NCBI GenBank assembly: GCA_029259635.1
Contig: JAJDEU010000057.1
Span: forward strand, 62,001 to 126,000
Origin: Planctomycetota bacterium
GTDB taxonomy: Bacteria > Planctomycetota > UBA1135 > GCA-002686595
Reading direction: 5' to 3'
Length of the DNA: 64,000 nt
Notes under the pieces: generated by a model
Told to the model about the DNA's origin: nothing
What the model saw: only the letters and a program-made list of their open reading frames with translations
The model's database searches: none
Shown here: piece after piece, positions 18,501 to 27,119 of the stretch
Position numbering within the stretch: the stretch's first letter is position 1
Layout: each line of letters opens with the position of its first letter
Position numbers and translations under genes: made by a program

Positions 18501-20141
18501 CTACTCGAATTGGTTCCTGAACTCTTCGAGCTGGATCAGGACCGTTGTCGGGAGCAGCTCCTGGTTTCGAGTATACGCCCAGGTAAACCACCCGATGACC
18601 GTCAGCATCAGCAAGCTGGAGAGCACCATGACGACGGCTCGGAATCTCATCGATCGGCGCTCGGCCGAGGTCACGATCTCATTGACGACGCCGAGCACGG
18701 GAAGCGTCAACACGGCCGTCACATCGCCCACATTCCGATAACAGTTCTTCGAAAACTCGACGACCACCGAGGAGCCGAGTCCGAGAGCTAGCCCGCCCAC
18801 GAGCCCGATGGCGATAATCAGAAGCGGGTTCGGATCGGTGGGATCCGGAGGTGCGATCGGACTCTTGGTCCAGTGATACGGTTGAACGTTCGCTCGAATC
18901 TGTGCGGCGAGAAGCCGCTCCTTTTCTCTCAGGCTGTGCTTGGCCTCATTGAACTGAATCTCATAGACGTTTTTGTCGTTTTTGGCTTCTTCCCGAGCCG
19001 TGTGCAGTCGCACGCGCTCGTCCATGATCGTCAACAGCTCGTTCTCTCGGTTCTTCCAGCTCGTCAGCTTCGCATCGAGCCCCCCAAGCTTCAGTTCTAG
19101 CGCGTCCTTCTGTTTCTCCAACGCGAACTTCTCCTCGTTCGGCACAGCCTCGTCATGCTTGATGATGCTGTCCGCAGTGTTCGCGGTTTCAAAGAGCTCC
19201 AGCTCCTTCTTGTCGATGAGCTTCTCGATCCGCTTGTACTTCGAGTTCAACGGAGTGAGTCCAATTTGCTGTCCCTTGAGATCCGCGATCTCCGCCTGGA
19301 TCTGTGCAATCTTGGCATCTCTGTTCGACCCGCCCCCACTCACTCGTCTCTGGACGTAGTCTTCCATCGTGAGGAGATCGTTCTCGATCTCCTCAAGCTC
19401 TCCGAGGGCCTCGGCCCGTTCGGCCTCGGCCTCCTGAATATCGATCAGGACCTTGGCCATCGCCGCCTCATACCGATCCGGCGCGCTCTCGAAAACCCGA
19501 AGGTCAGGGCGAGTCGCCTCGCTGAGCTTCATTCTCTTTTCGATGCTGTCTAGACGAGTGAGCGCGTCGCGATACTGCCTCTGTGCTCGGTCGACCTCAT
19601 TCTGCGTGTCATCTCTCTGTGCCGTCAAAAAGAGCTCATCTCGGCTCGTCAGCTCATTCACCCAGCTGTTGACGAGTGCGGAAATAAAGCGCACTCCCTT
19701 CTTGGGGTCGACGTGCTTGTAGGAGAGTGACACGAAGGATGATTTGCGCTGCTTGGACTCCGCCGGTGTCGAGGCGTGAATTTCCTTGATTTGATTCCGG
19801 ATGTACTCGCGCCTGAGAACCGGATCACGCAGGTTCGCGTACTCATCCCATGCGAGCTCCCGGATGACTCGACGGACGCGCTCAAAACTCTTTAGGTGAT
19901 CCACAGCATTGGCGCCTTCGCGGTTGATACTGGAATCCGTACCGAAATCACTCTCATCGCCGAGTGCAATTCGAACCCGATGGAGTTCAAACTTGGACTC
20001 GATCATGTACTTGCCGGGAATGATCAAGGCGAGCACGATGGATAGGGCCAACACGAAGACAGCAGGCAGAGCTATTTGCCATTTGCGCTTCTTGAGGATC
20101 GTGAGGAACTCCTCAACCTGACCTGTGTTTTCGGCGTACAT
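18501..20141 (-). CDS. Wzz/BcsE-type chain-length determinant for exopolysaccharide
   Basis: 546 residues. A first membrane helix lies at about 20-40 (WQIALPAVFVLALSIVLALI), then a periplasmic Wzz domain, then a long coiled coil at roughly 165-430 rich in Glu, Lys and Leu. A second helix (about 440-465, PLLIIAIGLVGGLALGLGSS) and a third near the C-terminus (LSSLLMLTVIGWFTWAY) follow. There is no tyrosine-kinase domain. Proteins of this layout control polymer length and couple the polymerase to the export channel encoded just upstream. Gaps of 192 and 203 bases on either side are unusually long for this locus. Confidence 0.9.
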   Translation of the reverse strand: MYAENTGQVEEFLTILKKRKWQIALPAVFVLALSIVLALIIPGKYMIESKFELHRVRIALGDESDFGTDSSINREGANAVDHLKSFERVRRVIRELAWDEYANLRDPVLRREYIRNQIKEIHASTPAESKQRKSSFVSLSYKHVDPKKGVRFISALVNSWVNELTSRDELFLTAQRDDTQNEVDRAQRQYRDALTRLDSIEKRMKLSEATRPDLRVFESAPDRYEAAMAKVLIDIQEAEAERAEALGELEEIENDLLTMEDYVQRRVSGGGSNRDAKIAQIQAEIADLKGQQIGLTPLNSKYKRIEKLIDKKELELFETANTADSIIKHDEAVPNEEKFALEKQKDALELKLGGLDAKLTSWKNRENELLTIMDERVRLHTAREEAKNDKNVYEIQFNEAKHSLREKERLLAAQIRANVQPYHWTKSPIAPPDPTDPNPLLIIAIGLVGGLALGLGSSVVVEFSKNCYRNVGDVTAVLTLPVLGVVNEIVTSAERRSMRFRAVVMVLSSLLMLTVIGWFTWAYTRNQELLPTTVLIQLEEFRNQFE

Positions 20142-20333
20142 CGTTCTGGCGTGTGCTAGCAGTCCGTGGTGAAAGTACTTGGGTTCATGAGCCGCGAAAT
20201 TCTGGTCAGGTTGGTGCCCGGAAGCGCGGCAGCATTCCTGAACTTAGCAGGCATTAGATTCGGCGAGTTTTTCGGGTGCCGACTTAGCGTGAAGGACGCC
20301 GTTCCTGGAGCGAATGTCTTTTACCACGGGCTG

Positions 20334-21134
20334 CTAGAAGAAGTTGTTGTTATTGCCGCCGCGGCCTCTGCGACCGTTGATCGGGAACTGCCCGCGCGAG
20401 ACGCGCTGCAGGTTCAAGATGTTGCGCGCGACGGAATTGACCACTTGGGTGACCGGTTGAATCAACGCAACGATGAACTGACCGATCTGCGTTAAGAACG
20501 TCGGAGGAACGTAGAGGATGTCCCCCTCGCGAACATGAATGTTGTAGGTCGAGTCTCCGGACCGAATCATGTCGTTGACATTGACCGTGATGACCAGCGG
20601 TTCGCGCGGGTCCGCCCGAATCAGACGCACCCGTCCGAGGTTGGCCGCATTGGCCGTGGGTCGCGCCCGCATAACGGCCTCGAAAATCGTCAGATCGCCG
20701 CGGAAAGGACGCTCGCCCTCGGAAGCCACCTCGCCCAGCACCCAGTAGGTCTTGCCGTCTAAAGTCACGATCGTGACCGTGATGTCGTTGTCCTCGAAGT
20801 AGGGCGCGAACTTCTGCTCCAGGAGAGCCTCAATCTCCGAGCGCGTCATCCCTGCGACGTGCACCGCCCCGATCTCCGGCAGAGTGATCGTTCCGTCCAG
20901 TCCCACTCGATCGCTTCCGATAAGGTCCGGATTGACCAGGTCCTGATAAGTGACCGAATCTCCCAGCACCACGTAGTCTTCTTCTTCGGCGTTACCGGTG
21001 TAGCGGTTGCCGAATCCCTCGGTGTTGAGGTACTGCAAGAGCCGCTTGTCCGGCGCTGAATTGCAGGAGGTCATCCCCCCCCCGATGAGGCCGAAGAGGA
21101 CCAGTAACAATAGATGGGGAGAGTGGAGACGCAT
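20334..21134 (-). CDS. Polysaccharide export lipoprotein with SLBB domain
   Basis: 266 residues from the ATG at 21134; the frame is open upstream but only this start gives a lipoprotein signal with lipobox GMTSC (C24). The Poly_export domain follows (YVVLGDSVTYQD, GTITLPEIGAVHVAGMT), then an SLBB-type segment (VLGEVASEGERPFRGDLTI) and a hydrophobic region. The C-terminus is Arg/Gly/Asn-rich (RRGRGGNNNNFF). It should form the outer-membrane part of the export channel, working with the Wzz protein. The 182-base leader contains a perfect hairpin (21179-21199) and a possible sigma-54 site. Confidence 0.9.
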   Translation of the reverse strand: MRLHSPHLLLLVLFGLIGGGMTSCNSAPDKRLLQYLNTEGFGNRYTGNAEEEDYVVLGDSVTYQDLVNPDLIGSDRVGLDGTITLPEIGAVHVAGMTRSEIEALLEQKFAPYFEDNDITVTIVTLDGKTYWVLGEVASEGERPFRGDLTIFEAVMRARPTANAANLGRVRLIRADPREPLVITVNVNDMIRSGDSTYNIHVREGDILYVPPTFLTQIGQFIVALIQPVTQVVNSVARNILNLQRVSRGQFPINGRRGRGGNNNNFF

Positions 21135-21178
21135 GCGGGGTTTACTAGCCGACGGACGAGACGAGCTTTCCACCGGTT

Positions 21179-21199
21179 GCCGAAGAAGGGTTCTTCGGC
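21179..21199 (-). promoter_or_regulatory. Hairpin in the leader of the export lipoprotein gene
   Basis: A perfect inverted repeat, GCCGAAGAA - three bases - TTCTTCGGC, lies 45 bases upstream of the start at 21134. Read on the minus strand, its left arm (GCCGA) can also pair with a TCGGC about 7 bases upstream, giving two mutually exclusive hairpins as in attenuators. No T tract follows, so it is not a standard terminator. Role is unproved. Confidence 0.4.
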
Positions 21200-21284
21200 G
21201 AGAAAAGCCGACGGGGTTAACGGATCGGCCCCCGGCATCGCGAGGGAAGATGAAGGCCACCCTAGAAAATCGCCCTAAGTAGTT

Positions 21285-21299
21285 GCAAGCCAGTGGCCT
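21285..21299 (-). promoter_or_regulatory. Possible sigma-54 promoter upstream of the export gene
   Basis: On the minus strand the sequence AGGCCACTGGCTTGC has GG and GC separated by exactly ten bases with a full TTGCA -12 element, but only GGC of the -24 element matches. It sits just after the rfbD stop and about 150 bases before the export gene start. Exosortase A-type loci in other phyla are often controlled by sigma-54 regulators, which makes the site worth noting. Chance matches are common in GC-rich DNA. Confidence 0.22.
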
Positions 21300-21316
21300 G
21301 GGATGAATCGACCGGA

Positions 21317-22234
21317 TCAGGCCGGAGCTTGACCGACTTGGGCCAAGTATTGGCCCAAAGCTCGTCGCCACGGGGCCAAGGGATGCCCGCGCAGTTCCGT
21401 GAGGCGATCGCAGGAGAGCACGCTATTGGCAGGCCTCGGCGCGGGCCTCGGGAAGGCCTCTGTGCCGCAGGGCTCTAGCTTGATGCCTTCCAAGCCCGCC
21501 AAGGACACGGCCGCCTGGGCGAAGCCAAACCAGGTCGCGTTGCCGTCGCAACTCGCGTGATAGATCCCGGCTTCGCCAAGCATCAATACATCCCAAAGAG
21601 CCGGTGAGAGCTCGAGGGTAGAAGTCGGAGAGCCATGCTGGTCGTCGACCACCGAGAGCTCTCCACGCTCGCTAGCGAGCTTCAGAATCGTCCGAGGGAA
21701 ATTCGCTCCGCGAGGACCATAGAGCCAAGCCGTTCGAACGATCCGGACTCCATCGGGATGCGCCTCCCGAGCCAGGGCTTCGCCAGCGAGTTTTGTTTTG
21801 CCGTAGACCGAAATCGGACAGGGCACGTCGCTCTCGGTATAGGGCGAGCGCTTCGTCCCGTCGAAAACGAAGTCGGTACTGACCATCACGCAGGGAATCT
21901 TTCGGTCCGCGCAAGCCGCAGCGACAACCCCACAGGCGGTGCCATTCACCTTCATGGCGAGGGCTTCATTCTCCTCCGCTGCATCAACCGCCGTGTAGGC
22001 CGCCCCGTGAATAACCCCGACGAAAGGTCCGAACTCGTCGAACAATCGATTCACGGCGTCCGCGTCGGACAGGTCGACGCCCGTAGCGGCAAAGCTCGGT
22101 CCACCCTCCGAATTCTCAGGAGCGAGATCGGTGCCCACGACCTCACAACCGTTCGGCACATCGAGCAGCAGTTGACTGCCCAACATCCCGGCCGCGCCCG
22201 TCACAAGAACTCTTCCCGGAGTGCAGCCTTTCAC
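21317..22234 (-). CDS. rfbD: dTDP-4-dehydrorhamnose reductase
   Basis: 305 residues of the extended short-chain dehydrogenase family. The N-terminal GAAGMLGSQLL binds NADPH; the catalytic dyad is in SVYGKTKLAGE (Tyr-x3-Lys); the typical VRTAWLYGPRGANFPRTIL and PRPANSVLS motifs of RfbD follow. It makes dTDP-L-rhamnose in the last step of the pathway. The gene shares one base with the stop of rfbA (TGATG). RfbB and RfbC are not in this window, so the two middle steps must be encoded elsewhere. Confidence 0.92.
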   Translation of the reverse strand: MKGCTPGRVLVTGAAGMLGSQLLLDVPNGCEVVGTDLAPENSEGGPSFAATGVDLSDADAVNRLFDEFGPFVGVIHGAAYTAVDAAEENEALAMKVNGTACGVVAAACADRKIPCVMVSTDFVFDGTKRSPYTESDVPCPISVYGKTKLAGEALAREAHPDGVRIVRTAWLYGPRGANFPRTILKLASERGELSVVDDQHGSPTSTLELSPALWDVLMLGEAGIYHASCDGNATWFGFAQAAVSLAGLEGIKLEPCGTEAFPRPAPRPANSVLSCDRLTELRGHPLAPWRRALGQYLAQVGQAPA

Positions 22235-22968
22235 TAGTCGTCCATTCGGTTGGCACCGCCCTCGGAAACCAAATGGCTCGCGTGAAGCAACGAGTCAAAG
22301 GTTCCGGCGTCCGTCCACCAACCATCGAGGACTTCGTACGTCATCGAGCCGTCCTTGATGTACCAATTATTGACATCCGTAATTTCGAGCTCGCCACGAT
22401 TGGATGGCTCGAGCGTCTTGATCACATCAAAGACGCGATGGTCAAACATGTAAACGCCAATCACGGCCAAGTTCGATTGAGGCTGCTTGGGCTTCTCTTC
22501 GATCGAGGCCACCCGGTCCCCTTCGATGTTGGCGACGCCAAAGCGCTCGGGATCCGGCACTTCCTTGAGCAGGATCTTGGCTCCCGACTCCTGCTTTTTG
22601 AAATCCCTAACCATCTTGCTGATGTTCTTCTCGATGATGTTGTCACCGAGGATCACGCAGATGCTCTCGCCGGCCGCCCAAAACTCCGCAAGGTCGAGCG
22701 CTTCCGCGATACCGCCTTCACCCTTTTGATAGGTGTAGTTCAGGTGCTTGAGACCGAAGTCGGATCCATTGCCGAGCAAACTCAGGAAGTCGCCCGACTT
22801 CCGCCCACCGGTGACAATCAGAATGTCATCGACGCCCGCATTGACGAGCGCTTCGATCGGGTAATAGATCATCGGCCGGTCGTAGACCGGAAGCAGGTGC
22901 TTGTTGGTGATCTTGGTTAAGGGGAACAGTCGCGTTCCCAATCCGCCGGCGAGAATTACGCCCTTCAT
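22234..22968 (-). CDS. rfbA: Glucose-1-phosphate thymidylyltransferase (short form)
   Basis: 244 residues, shorter than the roughly 290 of enterobacterial RfbA, lacking the C-terminal regulatory helices. The nucleotide-binding motif LAGGLGTRLFPLTK begins at residue 6; KHLLPVYDRPMIYYP, ILGDNI and the substrate loop (RGELEITDVNNWYI) are all present. It joins dTTP and glucose-1-phosphate to make dTDP-glucose. It is coupled to rfbD and follows the epimerase gene after 132 bases. Confidence 0.92.
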   Translation of the reverse strand: MKGVILAGGLGTRLFPLTKITNKHLLPVYDRPMIYYPIEALVNAGVDDILIVTGGRKSGDFLSLLGNGSDFGLKHLNYTYQKGEGGIAEALDLAEFWAAGESICVILGDNIIEKNISKMVRDFKKQESGAKILLKEVPDPERFGVANIEGDRVASIEEKPKQPQSNLAVIGVYMFDHRVFDVIKTLEPSNRGELEITDVNNWYIKDGSMTYEVLDGWWTDAGTFDSLLHASHLVSEGGANRMDD

Positions 22969-23100
22969 ACTGCTGCCTGCCTAATCAATGAATTTCCTCG
23001 AATGGAGAGTGGCCTGCACAGGCCTTGCGTCCCGGGGTTGTGGGGAGCTTGTCTTCTCTCGCGGAGCTCGCTTCTTATCGCTGCCTTTAACCTCGAAACC

Positions 23101-24063
23101 TCAGCTCAGCTTCGCTTCCGATGGGTTGCGCTCTCGATACCACGCCACAAATTTCTCCAGTCCATCGCGAACCAGAGTGGAAGGTTGGTAACCCAACTTT
23201 GCCTTCGCCTTCGAGACGTCGGCATAGGTCACAATCACGTCTCCGGGCTGCATCGGTTGGCGATCCAAGACCGGCTCGCGGCCACAGACTTCTCCAATCA
23301 ATCCGACGAGCTCAGAGAGCGAAGTCGTCTGCGATTCCCCGAGGTTGTAGATCTCGTAGCCAGCACAAGCGTCGATCGACCGAACGACGCCGTCCACGAT
23401 GTCGTCAACGTAGGTGTAGTCCCGACGAGTCGAGCCATCCCCAAAGAACGGAATCGGCCGACCATCCAGGGTGTGTCGGACGAATTTGTGTATCGCCATC
23501 TCCGGGCGTTGCCGTGGTCCATACACGGTGAAGAACCGCAGGCAAGTGGTCGGTATTCCGTAGAGGTGATGATGGGTATAGCAGTGCAGCTCCCCCGCGC
23601 GTTTCGTTGCGGCGTAGGGCGAGACCGGACAGTGGATATCTTCGTCCTCGGAGAAGGGCACCTTCTCGTTGGCGCCGTAGACGCTTGAGGACGATGCGAA
23701 CACGAATCGAGTGCCTTCGCTCTTTCGAATCTGCTCAAGCAGGATCAGCGTCCCGCGAATATTGACGTCCTGATAGTGCAGCGGATCGAGTAGCGACGGA
23801 CGCACGCCGGCCATCGCCGCCAGGTGCACAACGACATCGATCTTCTTTCCAGCGAAGATCTTGGCCACGGCGGCCTCGTCGCGAATGTCGGCCTCGACGA
23901 TTTCCGCGCCCGAGAGTTCAGCGGCATTCTGGCGTTTGATCGCCGGGTCGTAGAAGTCATTGAAGTTGTCGATCACGACGACTTTATCTCCCCTTGCCAG
24001 TAATTTTTCGACGAGGTGTGAGCCGATGAAGCCCGCGCCGCCGGTAACAAGTATTCGCGCCAT
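23101..24063 (-). CDS. UDP-glucuronate 4-epimerase-like NAD-dependent epimerase
   Basis: 320 residues from the ATG at 24063, which shares one base with the glmS stop; the frame is open 40 codons upstream but the Rossmann motif ILVTGGAGFIGSHLVEKLL belongs at the start. Catalytic SSSVYGANEKVPF and YAATKRAGE (Tyr-x3-Lys) are intact. The RFFTVYGPRQRPEMAIHKF segment is characteristic of UDP-glucuronate 4-epimerases rather than GalE. It would make UDP-galacturonate for the exopolysaccharide. Neighbouring uxs uses the same UDP-glucuronate precursor. Confidence 0.88.
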   Translation of the reverse strand: MARILVTGGAGFIGSHLVEKLLARGDKVVVIDNFNDFYDPAIKRQNAAELSGAEIVEADIRDEAAVAKIFAGKKIDVVVHLAAMAGVRPSLLDPLHYQDVNIRGTLILLEQIRKSEGTRFVFASSSSVYGANEKVPFSEDEDIHCPVSPYAATKRAGELHCYTHHHLYGIPTTCLRFFTVYGPRQRPEMAIHKFVRHTLDGRPIPFFGDGSTRRDYTYVDDIVDGVVRSIDACAGYEIYNLGESQTTSLSELVGLIGEVCGREPVLDRQPMQPGDVIVTYADVSKAKAKLGYQPSTLVRDGLEKFVAWYRERNPSEAKLS

Positions 24064-25910
24064 CACTCCACCGTCACACTTTTCGCTAGATTGCGAGGCT
24101 TGTCGATATCGCAGCCCTTTAGGTCGGCGATGAAATAGGAGAGCAGCTGCAGGGGAACCACCTCGAGAATCGGTGACAGCCACTCATTCGTCTCGGGAAC
24201 ATCGATCTCCTCGTCGGAGATCGAGCGGCTCGCCAAATCGTGGCCGAGGCAAACCACTTGCCCGCCCCGCGCTTTGACTTGCTCAATATTGGAGCGGACC
24301 TTCTCAGCGAGAATCCCGTCAGTCGAGATGGCGAGAGTCGTGAGCCCCGGCTCGATCAGGGCGATCGGTCCGTGCTTCATCTCTCCAGCGGGATAGCCCT
24401 CCGCGTGAACGTAGGAGATCTCCTTGAGCTTGAGTGCGCCCTCGAGCGCTACGGGATAGTTGATCCCTCGTCCGAGGAAGAGGAATCCCTTCGAGCTCTC
24501 ATAGCGTGTGGCGATCTCGCGAACGTGCTCGACGCTCTCTTTATTGAGCAGGCTCTCGAGTTTGGGTCGAAGCTCGCGAAGGTCCTGCAAGAGCTCCCGA
24601 CCGCGATCGCGCTCGATCGTGCCACGCGCGCGGCCCAAGCGAACCGCGAATAAGTAGGCCGCGACAACCATCGCGACAAACGCCTTCGTGCTGGCGACAC
24701 CGATCTCGGGTCCGGCACAGATCGGGATGATCCCGCTGCACTCGCGAACCATGCTGCTTCCAACCGCGTTGACAAAGCAGATCGGATGAGCGCCGAGATC
24801 GCGAGCGAGCCGAAGCGCTTCGAGCGTGTCCGCGGTCTCGCCGGATTGGCTGATCCCAATGACGTAACTGCCGTCGACGAGAACCGGATCTCGATAGCGA
24901 AACTCGGAAGCGTAGTCGACATCGACGGGGACTCGCGCCAAGCTCTCGATCATGTAGCTCGCGATCAAGCCAGCGTGTAGAGCCGTTCCACAGGCGGCGA
25001 TCTGAATGCGATTTAGACCCCGGAGTGCTTCATCACTAAAGCTTTCCCCGTCCAGAATCACATCTCCATTCTGGTAATCGAGGCGATCTTTGAAAGCCGC
25101 CGCGATCACGTCCGGTTGCTCGTGTATCTCCTTCAGCATGAAGTGCGGATAGCCGAGTTTTTCCGCGGATTCCGCATCCCATTCGATGTGCTCGAGCGGG
25201 CGCTCGACTGGCTCTCCATCCATGCCGATGATGCGAATTCCACCAGGGGTAAGCTCCGCGATGTCACCGTCTTCCAAGAACTGCACGTCGCGCGTGTGCG
25301 GCAGGAGCGCAATGACGTCCGATCCCAGGAAGACGCCCTCAGGCGAGCTACCGACGCAGAGCGGCGGACCGTGTCGCGCGCAGATCAATCGGCGCGCCGG
25401 CTCTTCGGTGATCAACGCGAGCGCGTAGTTTCCGGTAACTCGAGAGAGAACTTTCCGAACCGCTTCCAGCGGGTCCGTGCCAGCTTCGAGTTCGCGCCCA
25501 ATCGTCTTCGCCAAGACCTCGGTGTCTGTTTCGGAGGTGAGCGCGACCCCAGCGGCATCGAGCTCCTCACGCAACTCGAGATAGTTCTCGATGATTCCGT
25601 TATGGACGAGCGCCATCTTCCCGTTTGACGACGAGTGCGGGTGTGCGTTCGCGTCGGAGGGTTCCCCGTGAGTCGCCCAACGGGTGTGCCCGATCCCGAG
25701 CATGTAGTCGGAGTCGGTTCCACGGGCGCTCTTCAGCTCGGCTTCGAGGTTCTTGAGCCGCCCCTGTTTGCGCCACACGCGAAGGCCCGATCCGTCCGCG
25801 ACCGCAACTCCCGCAGAGTCGTAGCCACGATATTCCATGGTGCGAAGCCCCGTCAGTACGGGCTCGAGCACCGAGCCCTGCTCGATCCAAATGCCGACAA
25901 TTCCGCACAT
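24063..25910 (-). CDS. glmS: Glutamine--fructose-6-phosphate aminotransferase
   Basis: 615 residues from the ATG at 25910, the usual length for GlmS. Removal of Met1 exposes the nucleophile Cys2 (MCGIVGIW). The glutaminase domain (HTRWATHGEPSDANAHPH) is followed by two SIS isomerase domains (GTALHAGLIASY, SQSGETADTLEAL, CAGPEIGVASTKAF) and the C-terminal DKPRNLAKSVTVE. It makes glucosamine-6-phosphate, the entry to UDP-GlcNAc for peptidoglycan and glycans. It lies four bases after uxs, so supply is co-transcribed with the polysaccharide genes. No glmS ribozyme is seen. Confidence 0.96.
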   Translation of the reverse strand: MCGIVGIWIEQGSVLEPVLTGLRTMEYRGYDSAGVAVADGSGLRVWRKQGRLKNLEAELKSARGTDSDYMLGIGHTRWATHGEPSDANAHPHSSSNGKMALVHNGIIENYLELREELDAAGVALTSETDTEVLAKTIGRELEAGTDPLEAVRKVLSRVTGNYALALITEEPARRLICARHGPPLCVGSSPEGVFLGSDVIALLPHTRDVQFLEDGDIAELTPGGIRIIGMDGEPVERPLEHIEWDAESAEKLGYPHFMLKEIHEQPDVIAAAFKDRLDYQNGDVILDGESFSDEALRGLNRIQIAACGTALHAGLIASYMIESLARVPVDVDYASEFRYRDPVLVDGSYVIGISQSGETADTLEALRLARDLGAHPICFVNAVGSSMVRECSGIIPICAGPEIGVASTKAFVAMVVAAYLFAVRLGRARGTIERDRGRELLQDLRELRPKLESLLNKESVEHVREIATRYESSKGFLFLGRGINYPVALEGALKLKEISYVHAEGYPAGEMKHGPIALIEPGLTTLAISTDGILAEKVRSNIEQVKARGGQVVCLGHDLASRSISDEEIDVPETNEWLSPILEVVPLQLLSYFIADLKGCDIDKPRNLAKSVTVE

Positions 25911-25914
25911 GGGA

Positions 25915-26883
25915 TTAAGCCCCCGCGGACGCTTTTTGTTCCTCTTCGATCTTGTTCCGGAAGTAGGCAAAGGTCCGCTCGAGCCCTTCGTCCAGCCCGA
26001 CCTTCGGCTCCCAACCCAAGATTCGCTTGGCCTTCGTAATGTCCGGCTGCCTGACCTTCGGGTCGTCTTCGGGCAGCTCCTTGAAGCTAATCGTCGACTT
26101 CGTTCCGGTTAGCTCCACGACCTTCTCCGCGAATTGGAGGATCGTCATCTCGCTCGGGTTTCCGATGTTCGTCGGCAGCGTCTCATCGGAATTCAAGAGG
26201 CGCCAGATTCCCTCAACCAAGTCATCGACGTAGCAGAAGGAGCGCGTCTGTGACCCATCGCCGAAGACCGTAATCGGCTCTCCTCGCAGCGCTTGACTCA
26301 TGAAGGCCGGCAACGCACGGCCATCGTTCATCCGCATGCGCGGTCCGTAAGTATTGAAGATTCGAATGATCCGCGACTGAACTCCGTGAAATCGGTGATA
26401 GCCCATCGTCATGGCTTCGGCAAAGCGCTTGGCCTCGTCGTAGACGCCGCGAGGACCGACGGGGTTGACGTTTCCCCAGTAGTCCTCGGTTTGCGGATGG
26501 ACGAGCGGGTCGCCATAACACTCCGACGTCGACGCCAGGAGGAACCGAGCGCCCTTCGCATGGGCCAGGCCCAGCGCCTTGTGCGTTCCGAGGCTGCCAA
26601 CCTTGAGGGTCTGGATCGGAAGCAAGAGGTAGTCGATCGGACTCGCCGGCGAAGCGAAGTGCAGAACGGCGTCAAGCTTGCCCGGAACGTGGATGTATTC
26701 CGTTACGTCCTGATTGAGGAAGTGGAAGTGCTGGTCCCCCATCAGGTGGTCAACGTTTTGAAGATCGCCCGTGATGAGGTTGTCCATGCAGAACACCTCG
26801 TACTCCTCTGCCAAGAATCGTTCGCACAGGTGACTTCCGAGGAATCCGGCTCCGCCGGTGATCAGGACGCGCTTTCGAGACAT
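25915..26883 (-). CDS. uxs: UDP-glucuronate decarboxylase (UDP-xylose synthase)
   Basis: 322 residues from the ATG at 26883; a TTG nine codons upstream is possible but adds a poor N-terminus. The NAD motif RVLITGGAGFLGSHL, the short-type UXS landmarks LHFASPASPIDYL, STSECYGDPLVHPQ, YDEAKRFAEA (Tyr-x3-Lys) and RIFNTYGPRMRMNDGR are all present. It converts UDP-glucuronate to UDP-xylose. It is the first gene of the minus-strand polysaccharide locus, with a 236-base upstream region that should hold the promoter. Confidence 0.93.
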   Translation of the reverse strand: MSRKRVLITGGAGFLGSHLCERFLAEEYEVFCMDNLITGDLQNVDHLMGDQHFHFLNQDVTEYIHVPGKLDAVLHFASPASPIDYLLLPIQTLKVGSLGTHKALGLAHAKGARFLLASTSECYGDPLVHPQTEDYWGNVNPVGPRGVYDEAKRFAEAMTMGYHRFHGVQSRIIRIFNTYGPRMRMNDGRALPAFMSQALRGEPITVFGDGSQTRSFCYVDDLVEGIWRLLNSDETLPTNIGNPSEMTILQFAEKVVELTGTKSTISFKELPEDDPKVRQPDITKAKRILGWEPKVGLDEGLERTFAYFRNKIEEEQKASAGA

Positions 26884-27119
26884 GGAGAGTTTGGGGCTAG
26901 AGGACGGCAAGGCCGCACAGCGGAATGGAAAAGGGTGGAGGGGAGCTCCGATACTCCCTGCCTGGAGCGAAGCGAGTTCGGGGAAAGATGCCCCACGCGT
27001 GCTTCCACGGCCTATCCACGGAAAGTTCGGCCGAGAATCTTATCCGATGGTGAGCCCGGATAGAGGCCCGGACCGCCAAAGCACTTCGCTTAGACCGGAT
27101 TGCGAGCCAAAAATTCGAT

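Noticed and set aside
25911..26100. glmS ribozyme upstream of glmS
   Set aside because: Only four bases separate uxs from glmS, and no ribozyme core is seen in the uxs 3' end.
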